In this document: positions 8,411-16,008 of the stretch, in pieces
How positions within the stretch are numbered: position 1 is the first letter of the stretch
Layout: each line of letters opens with the position of its first letter
Assembly (NCBI GenBank): GCA_965220045.1
Contig: OZ244803.1
Coordinates: 3,162,001 to 3,226,000 of the forward strand
From: VXOZ01 sp965220045
Lineage (GTDB): Bacteria > Chloroflexota > UBA11872 > VXOZ01
Length of the DNA stretch: 64,000 nucleotides
Direction: 5' to 3'
Translations under genes and position numbers: made by a program
Notes under the pieces: generated by a model
The model's database searches: none
The model's input: the letters and a program-made list of their open reading frames with translations, nothing else
Told to the model about the DNA's origin: nothing

Positions 8411-9745
8411 GTGTATCTCACCGCACTTTCCCTTACCAACTTCCGCAATTACCGCGCCGTCGAACTCCCCCTCGCCCAGGGGTTGACCATTTTCACCGGA
8501 CCGAACGGCGCGGGAAAATCGAATATCCTCGAGGCCATCCACTGCCTGGCCACCGGCCGCTCCTACCGCACCCGCTCCGAAACTGAACTCCGCAGCTTCG
8601 CGCCTGATCCGGAGCGTCCCTACACGCGGGTGGCCGGTGACGTGGCTGCCGGCGACCTCACGACCACGTTGGAAGTCATCTGGGCTGCCGAACAGGACCA
8701 AGAGGCCGGCTCTGGCAAGCAAGCCGGCTATAGCAAGCGCATCCGCATCGGCGGCGCACCCCGCCGCGCATCCAGCTTGCTGCAACACCTGCACGTGGTG
8801 CTGTTTACGCCTCACGACATCGGCCTGGTGGACGGCTCGCCGAGCATCCGCCGCCGCTATCTCGACTACCTGCTCAGCCGCATCGATCCGCACTATCTCC
8901 GCACGCTGCAGGGCTACGAGCACGTCATGGCGGAGCGTAACGCCCTGCTGCGCGCTCTCCGCGAGGGAACTACCCGCGACCGGCGGCAACTGGAAGCCTG
9001 GAATCAAGAGCTTACGGCCCTGGGGGCCACGCTCATGGCATTGCGCACGGTCTATACGGCCCACGTGGCGGAGCCCCTGGCGGCGTACTTCACGTCACTG
9101 ACGGGTCTTGGCGGCGAACGGAGCCCTTCTTCGCCTGGAGTAGAATCCGGCGGCGCAGTGCCGTCTCCCCCGAGCCCGGCGGCGCCACCGCCCGCAGCAG
9201 AGAAAGGCCCAGGCATAGCTGCGGGAGACCCGCGCACCGCGAGCTTGAAACTGCGGTACGAATCCACAGTCCCGCTGCCGCCAGGGCCGCCCCAAGACGA
9301 CGAACTCCGCATCAGCGCGCTACCCCAAGCGTGGCTGACTGAAATCCAAGCAGCCTTTGCCGCCGCCCTCGTCGAACAGGCGCCCCGCGAACAGGCCCAG
9401 GCGGTAACGGTCGTGGGACCCCACCGCGACGATCTCACCTTCCTGCGCGGCGATCATCCCCTCGCCGCCTACGGCTCGCGCGGCGAACAACGGCTCGCGG
9501 CGCTCACCCTGAAACTCACCGAGATAGCCCTCTTGCACGCCGAGTCGGGAGAGTGGCCGGTCATTCTGCTCGATGACTTTCTCTCCGAGCTCGATGCCCA
9601 ACGCCGCCAACACGTTCTCGCATCACTCGCCCCCAACGTTCAAGCCTTCGCCACCACCTCCGACCTCCAGCAATTCTCGCGGGACGTCGTAGAGGGCGCC
9701 CACGTGATGCACGTCGGCGACGATACAGTTACGGCCGCGCCGTAG
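8411..9745 (+). CDS. recF: RecF DNA repair and replication protein
   Basis: ABC-type ATPase of recombinational repair that helps load RecA at single-strand gaps; cytoplasmic. Residues 1-12 give the RecF-typical start VYLTALSLTNFRNY, the Walker A is GPNGAGKS near 31-38, and Walker B with the D-loop is ILLDDFLSELDAQRR near 382-396. At 444 residues it is longer than usual RecF (about 360-380) because of a Pro/Ala/Ser/Gly-rich insert at about 229-275, between the coiled-coil arm and the C-terminal ATPase half. GTG start at 8411; no strong ribosome site is seen. The nearby parS sites fit an origin-proximal position, but dnaA, dnaN and gyrB are not adjacent. Confidence 0.93.
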   Translation: MYLTALSLTNFRNYRAVELPLAQGLTIFTGPNGAGKSNILEAIHCLATGRSYRTRSETELRSFAPDPERPYTRVAGDVAAGDLTTTLEVIWAAEQDQEAGSGKQAGYSKRIRIGGAPRRASSLLQHLHVVLFTPHDIGLVDGSPSIRRRYLDYLLSRIDPHYLRTLQGYEHVMAERNALLRALREGTTRDRRQLEAWNQELTALGATLMALRTVYTAHVAEPLAAYFTSLTGLGGERSPSSPGVESGGAVPSPPSPAAPPPAAEKGPGIAAGDPRTASLKLRYESTVPLPPGPPQDDELRISALPQAWLTEIQAAFAAALVEQAPREQAQAVTVVGPHRDDLTFLRGDHPLAAYGSRGEQRLAALTLKLTEIALLHAESGEWPVILLDDFLSELDAQRRQHVLASLAPNVQAFATTSDLQQFSRDVVEGAHVMHVGDDTVTAAP

Positions 9746-9801
9746 AACGCTCTAACCAGCTTTCCTCTTCGCATGGATTTTCATGGGAAGTTTGTAGGTG
9801 G

Positions 9802-10227
9802 TTAGCCAAGGGGAGGTCGTTTGGATTTAGGAGTGCCGCTCTGATAGCTGTTGTTACTTGTTGGGGGCGGCGGAGGTGGCGTGGCTTCTGTTACTTCCAC
9901 GAAAGACCAAGCAGGGCGCATTGTCGACTCATCAATGGTCTCAGGTGCGGACATTGTGCGTTCTTGATGCCCTAAATCTAACCTAAACTTCTCAAGCGCC
10001 TTTTCTCCTTTCTCCGTCAAGCCACGTATCGCTAAAGAGAAATAGCCATCATTCTCGAGCACGGGACGTACTTGAAAGTACCCCTCGCCACAGCAGAAGG
10101 AGATCACATACCTAATTTCAGCCTCGCTCGCCTGATGTCCCTGTATTTTACAGAGGCCCACCTTATCTTGTAGGCCTCCAGCTGCCTCTAGAAGCTGCAT
10201 GACCAACACATCTTGTTTTCCGGCCAT
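9802..10227 (-). CDS. Small protein, possible winged-helix
   Basis: Uncharacterised 141-residue protein. The first 80 residues look like a small mixed fold ending in SLAIRGLTEKGEKALEKFR, a pattern seen at the end of winged-helix-like domains such as DUF2513. The C-terminus is low complexity (six prolines in a row, then Ser/Lys-rich). AGGAGG lies about 9 bases before the ATG. It is the last of a row of small minus-strand genes between recF and dciA and faces recF convergently. Function unknown. Confidence 0.5.
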   Translation of the reverse strand: MAGKQDVLVMQLLEAAGGLQDKVGLCKIQGHQASEAEIRYVISFCCGEGYFQVRPVLENDGYFSLAIRGLTEKGEKALEKFRLDLGHQERTMSAPETIDESTMRPAWSFVEVTEATPPPPPPTSNNSYQSGTPKSKRPPLG

Positions 10228-10247
10228 AATTTGTATTTCCTCCTTTG

Positions 10248-10440
10248 TTATCCTGCGCGTCGTCCGCGCCGCGTGTCTCGGTTCTTGTCTAGGTAGTTGG
10301 ACAGTACGATGAGATTCCAGGTGGTAGCATGTTCCTTGAGCTTAGCGAATTCTTGATGCAGTGCTTCTATTTCATTCGACGCCTTGTCTATGGGATTTAC
10401 GTCGGTGGTTAGCCGGTGGGCGCAGGTGACTATCGCGGGA
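10248..10440 (-). pseudogene. Possible 3' part of a frameshifted small helical gene
   Basis: An open frame without a usual start codon runs to a TAA at 10248-10250 and encodes a coherent helical tail (KASNEIEALHQEFAKLKEHA, then a basic end). It overlaps the end of the frame at 10430-10585 in another frame; a -1 shift near 10440 would join the two into one protein of about 110 residues. Either the gene is broken, there is a sequencing error, or the joining is programmed. The stop is just before the AGGAGG of the next gene, so it belongs to the same transcription unit. Confidence 0.35.
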
Positions 10441-10585
10441 TGTAATCGCGCATGCCAAGGCGTTCTAGCCCACCTTCGGCCTCATGAAGCTGGGTTCTGT
10501 TATCCCGTTTCCGTTGTAATTGTGCTGTAATATTGTCCGTCGACATGTTTGAAGAGAGCAAGTCGTACTTTGGAGTCGACTTCAT
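10430..10585 (-). CDS. Very small protein (51 aa) in the recF-dciA cluster
   Basis: Starts at an ATG (10585) that follows the previous gene's stop by only two bases, with GAGGAAGG about 7 bases upstream. It is rich in charged residues and Gln/Asn and looks helical. It ends at a TAG at 10430-10432, where a second frame with coding character takes over. May be complete or the 5' part of a frameshifted gene. Confidence 0.4.
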   Translation of the reverse strand: MKSTPKYDLLSSNMSTDNITAQLQRKRDNRTQLHEAEGGLERLGMRDYIPR

Positions 10586-10587
10586 AA

Positions 10588-10803
10588 CTAGCCTTCCTCA
10601 GGCTTCGCTACGATGATTACTCTTGGCGGCTCCACAATGAACTGCACATTCGGGTAGCCGGACTCCCGTAGTATCTCCGTGATCTGCTCTTTTACCTGCT
10701 CGTCGAGAAGGCCCGGGACGTCGGTCATTGCTTTCTCCACTCTTTCATCAGTTCCCACGTGACGCTTAGTTTGACCGTCGCTGCAGTCGAAGTCAATGCC
10801 CAT
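10588..10803 (-). CDS. Small acidic protein (71 aa), unknown
   Basis: 71-residue protein of unknown function. AGGAGG lies 7 bases before the ATG at 10803, and the start overlaps the stop of the preceding small membrane protein gene, so translation is probably coupled. The second half (DEQVKEQITEIL, then a beta-like VQFIVEPPRVIIVAK) suggests a helix plus two strands. No family recognised. Confidence 0.5.
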   Translation of the reverse strand: MGIDFDCSDGQTKRHVGTDERVEKAMTDVPGLLDEQVKEQITEILRESGYPNVQFIVEPPRVIIVAKPEEG

Positions 10804-10913
10804 CACCAGCCCTCCTCTGGTCCCGCCACAACCCACGCGCCTATGCCGAACACGGCGCCGCCAGCCAGGCTGAGCCCCACGATCCATGCGACGTTGGAGA
10901 GCAGGATAGTCAC
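10803..10913 (-). CDS. Tiny one-pass membrane protein (36 aa)
   Basis: GTG start at 10913 with AAGGG 5 bases upstream. One hydrophobic segment fills most of the protein (SNVAWIVGLSLAGGAVFGIG region) and it ends GPEEGW. Its stop overlaps the next gene's ATG. It overlaps a frame-shifted open frame of the gene upstream, so it may instead be the C-terminal helix of that broken gene. Small membrane proteins of this type occur in phage lysis and toxin modules; no specific function is claimed. Confidence 0.4.
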   Translation of the reverse strand: MTILLSNVAWIVGLSLAGGAVFGIGAWVVAGPEEGW

Positions 10914-11127
10914 TAGTCCCTTTTCGCATAGCAGCCTTGTTTGCCTTGATCTCCGTCAAAGCGCGAGCGATGCAGCATGGGATAATGACGAAGCATGCGC
11001 TCATTGCCGCAACGGGTGCTGCTTGAGGCGCGCTCAGCGCCGCAGCAAGACCAACGGCTAGCACTGTGCACCCATCGGCCGCACCGATCAGCGCAATGCT
11101 CTAACCATAAGCGATTAGCTTTTTCAT
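10914..11127 (-). pseudogene. Small membrane protein gene with in-frame amber codon
   Basis: An ATG at 11127 with AAGGAG 6 bases upstream opens a frame MKKLIAYG that is stopped by TAG at 11101-11103. The same frame then continues with two strongly hydrophobic segments (SIALIGAADG... and LAVGLAAALSAPQAAPVAAM) and a charged tail near 10940. A single change (for example TGG to TAG) would explain the stop. Downstream the coherent reading moves to another frame, that of the 36-residue membrane protein. Likely a decayed gene, or one with a sequencing error; the right end of the feature is approximate. Confidence 0.4.
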
Positions 11128-11376
11128 CACTTCTCCTTACCGCTACATCTAGCCTCCCCATGGGAGGCATACTACATAGTATTGTGTTTCATCAATGCCA
11201 TACTATGGTATGCGCAGGGAAGTCTGTTTCAGTTGTTCAGTTAGATAGGTAGCACCTCTCGCTCAGTCTTTGCCACAATAATGTCTTCACCAGGAGAGAG
11301 TGGTTTTCCCGCAAGAATGGAGGCTGGGTAGGCGCCGCCGTTGACTATGCTAGGCTGGTATGAGGAAGGACTGCGC

Positions 11377-11952
11377 ATGTTCAAGTCGCTCAAAGACATA
11401 CTGCCCGGCACCATCGAAGAGCTGGGCATTTCCGAGCAACTCAAGCGCGCCGCCGCGTTCGCCGCGTGGCGTGCTGTGGCGGCGGACTTGCCGGTCCATG
11501 CCCGCGCCGCGCGCGCCGTCCGGTTTCTACGCGGCGTGCTGGTCGTTGAAGCCCCCACTTCGGCTGCCATCCACGAATTACACATGCGCACGCCCCAGCT
11601 TATGCGCGCTCTGAACACGCGCGTGGGCCGCCCGCTCGTGACCAAGCTTGAGTTCCGCGTGCGCGGACGGCCGCCCACCGGCCGCGCTGCTGCTGGAGGT
11701 GTCTCTCAACCCACGCCTGAAGCTCCGCCCCAGAAGGCCGCTGCGGCAGCCGACCCCGAACGCGAACGGCGTTTGCGCCAAGCCATCGACCTCATCGAAA
11801 ATCCTACCGTACGCGAACAGGCCCTCGCGCGTCTGGCTGCAAACGAAGAGCAAGAGTCTGACCGTTGCAAGCAATGCGGCACCCACATCAGCGCCTCCGG
11901 TTTCTGCCCGCTCTGCCAAGCGGAAGAGGGGCAGGAGAACGCCCGGAAATAG
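11377..11952 (+). CDS. dciA: DciA-type helicase-loading protein (DUF721) with zinc ribbon
   Basis: DUF721/DciA family, which loads or recruits the replicative helicase DnaB in bacteria lacking DnaC/DnaI. The DUF721 domain is the first 90 residues (KDILPGTIEELGI, AWRAVAADLP, LVVEAPTSAAIHELHM, LEFRVR). A variable Pro/Ala linker and a helical segment follow, and the last 25 residues hold CKQCG...CPLC, a probable zinc ribbon, which is unusual for DciA as I know it. The ATG at 11377 has GAGGAAGGA 6 bases upstream. recF and the parS sites are 2-3 kb away. Family call is good; DNA-binding by the ribbon is inferred. Confidence 0.8.
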   Translation: MFKSLKDILPGTIEELGISEQLKRAAAFAAWRAVAADLPVHARAARAVRFLRGVLVVEAPTSAAIHELHMRTPQLMRALNTRVGRPLVTKLEFRVRGRPPTGRAAAGGVSQPTPEAPPQKAAAAADPERERRLRQAIDLIENPTVREQALARLAANEEQESDRCKQCGTHISASGFCPLCQAEEGQENARK

Positions 11953-12100
11953 GGATTCGGGTTCGCTACATTCCTTTGCAAGAGACTGCTGGCAACGCAA
12001 TGTCAAAACGGGGATGGACCTGAGAGGCAAGCGCTAGAAGCCCGACGAAACTCAGCGAGAGTTTGGCAATCAAGCCAGAGATGCCCACAACGTGCTTTAT

Positions 12101-13174
12101 CTAATCGTATTCCACCGTTAGCTTTGGGGTAGTGGAAAGGGCTTGGCAGGTAAGGATGACGCCCTGGTCGACCTCAGCGTCGGTGAGCGCCATGCGGGCC
12201 CGCAAGTGGACTGAGCCGTTCCTTAACTGTGCTCGGCACGCCCCGCACACACCCGATTCGCAGGAAAAGGGCGGCGTGTTCCCGGTGGTGCGCACGGCGT
12301 TCAGAATCGTCTGGCCCGGGCCGGCGTGAACCGTCAGCACTTTGCCATTGAGGCGCACGGACATCGCAGCGGCTACGCCCACCACCGAGTCGTCCGGCGG
12401 CGTAGTGTTCCCGAAACTCTCCATGTGGATTCGCTCACCGGGCACGTCCAGTCCGAGTAGCGACGTGCGGACGACCGCGTTCATATCTCCCGGTCCACAA
12501 ACATAATACTGGGTGTCTTGAGCGTAGGGCGGGCACTCGTTGATGAGCGCGGCGACGCACTCCGCATCGATCCTGCCCCGTCGCCAGTATTGAAGAGCAG
12601 ACTTCCAGGAGGGAGACGACAGGATGTGTTTAACGGTCAGCCGTCCACCGTACTCCTCTTCCAGCCTGGCGAGCGCATCACGAAAGATAATGGTGCTCTC
12701 GTCGGTGTTGCCGTAGGCGAGATGGGCGGTCGAGTGCGGTTCGGCGGCCAGTACTGTGCGAATCATGGCATAGAGCGGGGTGATGCCGCTGCCCGCACCG
12801 AGAAAGTAATACGTACGCCGCTCACGGGAGTTTGGGACCAAGCAGAAGCCACCGAAAGGCGGCATCACCTCGATGGTGTCACCTGGGGCCACGCGCTCGT
12901 TGATGTAGTTGGAGATGAGACCGCCCCGGACTCTCTTGACCGTGATGCGCAACCGCCCGCCCGCGGCGGGCATCTCTGAGATTGAGTACGAGCGGCGCTC
13001 TTCCTCGCCCTCGACGAAAAACCGCAGGGTGACGTGCTGACCGGCCCGCCAACAAAACACTTCTTGTAAAGTCGGAGGTATCTCGAAGAGCACACTAGTC
13101 GCGTCCTGCGTTTCAGGCCGCGTATCCAGAATCCTCAGCGAGAGAAACCCGCCTCTCACTGCCCGTTCACCCAC
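12101..13174 (-). CDS. Oxygenase reductase: FAD/NAD(P) flavodoxin-reductase plus 2Fe-2S
   Basis: Electron-transfer component of 357 residues that takes electrons from NAD(P)H to the Rieske oxygenase encoded just upstream. FAD-binding RRSYSIS lies near residues 60-66, the NAD(P)-binding GAGSGITPLYAM near 125-136, a C-terminal YYVCGPGDMN near 222-231, and the plant-type 2Fe-2S ferredoxin domain has CESGVCGAC with a fourth Cys in ILTCQAL at the end. The order reductase then ferredoxin is that of PaaE/GbcB-type reductases. The GTG start at 13174 lies inside the end of the oxygenase gene (19-base overlap), indicating translational coupling. Confidence 0.85.
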   Translation of the reverse strand: MGERAVRGGFLSLRILDTRPETQDATSVLFEIPPTLQEVFCWRAGQHVTLRFFVEGEEERRSYSISEMPAAGGRLRITVKRVRGGLISNYINERVAPGDTIEVMPPFGGFCLVPNSRERRTYYFLGAGSGITPLYAMIRTVLAAEPHSTAHLAYGNTDESTIIFRDALARLEEEYGGRLTVKHILSSPSWKSALQYWRRGRIDAECVAALINECPPYAQDTQYYVCGPGDMNAVVRTSLLGLDVPGERIHMESFGNTTPPDDSVVGVAAAMSVRLNGKVLTVHAGPGQTILNAVRTTGNTPPFSCESGVCGACRAQLRNGSVHLRARMALTDAEVDQGVILTCQALSTTPKLTVEYD

Positions 13175-14316
13175 TTGCGCACCAGTTCCTGGTGCTGTCG
13201 CACTCCCGTCTCGCCCGTGGCGGAGGAAGGGCCGTGTTCAAAGTAGGGGCTGCCGAGCGAACGCTGCTGCTGTTCGCAGGCGTAGATGTCTTCGGCCATG
13301 AAGTCGCCGGAGGCCAATGGGTCGCCAGAGTCGCCTTCAAACTTGCCGCCGCTCCGCCGCGCCCAAAAGCCGTAGGACCGGAAGGACTGCCATACGAACT
13401 CCCACAGCGAAGTGTCGGCAACTCTGGTTCGGGTAACCACGCGGGTGCGGCCGGGAGCCAGAGGCGTCACGTGAAACACAGACCACGAACTCTCGGTTTC
13501 CCCTAGACCGATCCCTGGAAACAGCATCGGAACCCATGCGCCGGCCTGTTCCGCCGGGATTACCAAGGGAGTCGGCGCGTTGTTCTCCAAATCCTTGGCG
13601 TATTCCGCTGCCAGTGGTTCCCAAAAGGCAAAGTGTGGACCCACGAAGCCCGCCTCGATACGCGCATGGTCATACATCGCCAGGGTGCCGGAGTGTAGGT
13701 GCGCCAGGTGGTAGCCGTCAATGTAGTTCTCGACCACAATCTTCCAGTTGGCCGCAATCTCGTGCTCGGTGCGTCCCTCCTTATATTCCTCCAGGTCGTC
13801 CACTTTGTGAGGGCCGAGATGTGGCTCAACCTCGCCAAACCAGTCCATGATTGAGCCCGCGTTCGCATCGGGATGTACCCACAGCATGCCGCGCCAACGG
13901 TCGACGGCTGCCTTCTTCAGCCCTAAGCAGGCCAAATCCAAGTCCGGGAACTCGCGCTCTTGATTGGGAACTGATACCAGGTTTCCTTCCAAGTCGTAGG
14001 TCCAGTCGTGATAGGGGCAGACGATGGCTCGCTGCGTTTGCCCAACGGCACGCAATAACTGTGTTCCCCTGTGACGGCAGATGTTGTGAAAAGCCCGCAG
14101 CCGCCGGTCTCGTCCCATCACGACGAAGATGTTATTCAGACCTGCCTGGACGGACGTGTACTGTCCCGGCTCGCTGATGTCCTCGGCGAAACCTGCATAG
14201 GCCCAAGTGCGGGAGAAAATGCGCGCTTGCTCCAAGTCGAACCACTCCTGAGAAGTGTAGGCCTCCACAGGCAGTACCGGCATCGTGGGTTGGCTATCAT
14301 TAGGCATGTCAGGCAT
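13156..14316 (-). CDS. Rieske non-heme iron oxygenase, large subunit
   Basis: Ring-hydroxylating or N-demethylating oxygenase alpha subunit, 386 residues. The Rieske 2Fe-2S motif is CRHRG...CPYHDW (C-x-H-x17-C-x2-H) near residues 81-104. The catalytic iron domain has NWKIVVENYIDGYHLAHLH with the two histidines. Resemblance to choline monooxygenase and glycine-betaine or stachydrine demethylases (GbcA-like) suggests an alkyl-ammonium substrate, but this is an inference. Coupled to its reductase downstream and only 7 bases after a small membrane protein gene, so these three probably form one transcript. No separate beta subunit is present, as expected for this subgroup. Confidence 0.85.
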   Translation of the reverse strand: MPDMPNDSQPTMPVLPVEAYTSQEWFDLEQARIFSRTWAYAGFAEDISEPGQYTSVQAGLNNIFVVMGRDRRLRAFHNICRHRGTQLLRAVGQTQRAIVCPYHDWTYDLEGNLVSVPNQEREFPDLDLACLGLKKAAVDRWRGMLWVHPDANAGSIMDWFGEVEPHLGPHKVDDLEEYKEGRTEHEIAANWKIVVENYIDGYHLAHLHSGTLAMYDHARIEAGFVGPHFAFWEPLAAEYAKDLENNAPTPLVIPAEQAGAWVPMLFPGIGLGETESSWSVFHVTPLAPGRTRVVTRTRVADTSLWEFVWQSFRSYGFWARRSGGKFEGDSGDPLASGDFMAEDIYACEQQQRSLGSPYFEHGPSSATGETGVRQHQELVRKWVNGQ

Positions 14317-14323
14317 GTCTCAC

Positions 14324-14599
14324 CTACGAAAGGAGTTCGGGGAAGAGGTCATTTACGATCACAAGCACGGAGACTACCAACCAAAAGACGCTAATTGTCC
14401 AGAACAGCAGAGGGCTTTCGTCCCGCCTCACAGTCTGAATAACGAACACCTGACCGAGGGGAATAGAAGCGACCGCCCAGAAGAGGAAGAGAAGCCCCCA
14501 GACCCAGTACCATTCAAAGAGAGTTGCAACAAGCAAGATCGCCAGACTTATCACCGTCGGCCACATCGTCAAAGCCGTCTTGCCACCGGATTGGCGCAT
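14324..14599 (-). CDS. Small membrane protein upstream of the Rieske operon
   Basis: 91 residues with three hydrophobic segments (about residues 14-27, 30-50 and 65-82), so an integral membrane protein. Ends 7 bases before the Rieske oxygenase start, consistent with co-transcription. Start ATG at 14599; a second Met follows at codon 12. No family recognised. It could supply membrane association or substrate uptake, but nothing in the sequence shows this. Confidence 0.5.
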   Translation of the reverse strand: MRQSGGKTALTMWPTVISLAILLVATLFEWYWVWGLLFLFWAVASIPLGQVFVIQTVRRDESPLLFWTISVFWLVVSVLVIVNDLFPELLS

Positions 14600-14858
14600 C
14601 CATCACCGTCCCTTTCTCATCTGTCCCACCTCCCAGCGTCTTTCTGTTTCTGCCGGCGAGTCTTGAGGCTATGTTTCTCGTTCAGTATATCTTAGAGAAC
14701 TGAGCCTAGCCTGAATGCGGATGGTTCCGTATCGTCAAGACTTGGCAGGTGGTTGCTTATCTAGGCAGGAGTGAGCTTGGATATAATTCCCATATAGAAG
14801 GTGGCAGATCTTGCCAGGTTACTACAGCGGCGCAATGCCGCAAAGGGGGTAGCTAACA

Positions 14859-15332
14859 ATGGACCAAATAGGTCTTGCAATCTTATAGGGCGTTGTCATA
14901 GCTTTAGTAGCTGCAGCTATACTTGGTGCTCGCGAATGGGTGATCGATCTTCGAAAAGAACGCGAGCAGAAACAACATGTTAGAGAAATCATCGCCACTG
15001 GCTACGAACAAATCAGAGACACCCAACCAATTAGTGATCAAGAGACTGTAGTTGAAGTCTCTGTAGACTTTCTTCGAGTCATAGTGTTTGAGAACATCTT
15101 GCGCGACTTAGATCACGCCTTGTCTCGTAGAACTGATCATGTGGGCTACAAACAGCGATATGAGTTGGAAAGCATTCTCATTACTGTCCCTGCATTTATG
15201 AACGAAATGAAAGCTGCAACTGGTAACAGGCGCCCGACGCCAACCGGGCTGAAATTCTACGAGCAACACTTCTTTGAGAAAATACGTGAGATTGACTGGC
15301 TAGCTGAAGCAGCACCAAAATCCTTGGAATGA
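14859..15332 (+). pseudogene. Membrane-anchored helical protein gene with in-frame TAG
   Basis: The ATG at 14859 follows AAAGGGGG by 9 bases and opens MDQIGLAIL, then TAG at 14886-14888, and the same frame continues as a clear transmembrane helix (GVVIALVAAAILGAREWVI) and a charged helical cytoplasmic domain ending at 15332. A GTG at 14940 could restart translation, but it would lose the membrane anchor. CAG to TAG is the simplest explanation. The protein of about 157 residues belongs to no family I recognise. TAG is a normal stop elsewhere here, so code reassignment is not supported. Confidence 0.5.
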
Positions 15333-15652
15333 CCCATCAACTAGCTCCATAGCTCTTCGTCTGCACCTTGGCTTCTCGCTCTATTTATGGCGAACTTGCC
15401 ATTAATGAGAGGAAATCAACATTTACAACTCTCTACAATGCTCCATACTAGAAAGGTTGAAATAGCTAAGGACTAGAGGCAGGTCAAGCCATCCAGATCC
15501 CACGCTGCGACCATCAAATGCATGATTGCAGGCCAATGATGTGCGGTCAGGTCGCAGATCCCGGCCTTAGCCTACGGCCAAGACGTTTTTCAGTCTAGCT
15601 TTAAAAAGGATGCCGGCGGAAAAGCTGTGTGGGATGGCAGGATGCCAACCGG
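15333..15652. other. Intergenic region, nothing recognised
   Basis: Between the interrupted membrane gene and the DUF1330 gene. No open frame with coding character, repeat family or RNA is seen. Confidence 0.4.
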
Positions 15653-15940
15653 TTAGACGCCCTCGACAATTGCCACGATGGCGTCCGCGCATTGCGCGCG
15701 GAGTTGCTTGGCTGCAGCGAATTCGGGAGAGTTGAACCAGTCCTTCGCCTGCGCGACACTAGCGAATTCCACCACCACGATGCGATCGGGCACCCAGTCG
15801 CCTTCCACGGCCTCGGCAGCGCCGCCGCGCACCAGATACTTGCCGCCGTACTTCTCTATAGTCGCCGCGGCCTGCTCGCGAAACTCAGCATAGAGAGACT
15901 CGTTCCGCACAGCGTTGTGAATTATTGCGTAGCCTGCCAT
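15653..15940 (-). CDS. DUF1330 family protein
   Basis: 95 residues from the ATG at 15940, chosen because GGAGG lies 6 bases upstream; an upstream in-frame start would add 12 residues. The pattern MAGYAIIHNAVRNESLYAEFREQA...GGKYLVRGG...VVVEFASVAQAKDWFNSPEF is typical of DUF1330, a dimeric alpha/beta-barrel (ferredoxin-like) family of unknown function related to small monooxygenase-like proteins. Lies downstream of the NCS2 permease gene on the same strand, 68 bases away. Confidence 0.85.
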   Translation of the reverse strand: MAGYAIIHNAVRNESLYAEFREQAAATIEKYGGKYLVRGGAAEAVEGDWVPDRIVVVEFASVAQAKDWFNSPEFAAAKQLRAQCADAIVAIVEGV

Positions 15941-16008
15941 GTTGACCTCCACTATCCAATCTATAACGTGAACCACACAGATAGGTTAGATGGTACCACG
16001 GAAGCGCT

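Noticed and set aside
14859..14888. Reassignment of TAG to an amino acid
   Set aside because: TAG ends several intact genes in this window (for example those at 7169-8098 and 14324-14599), so it is a normal stop.
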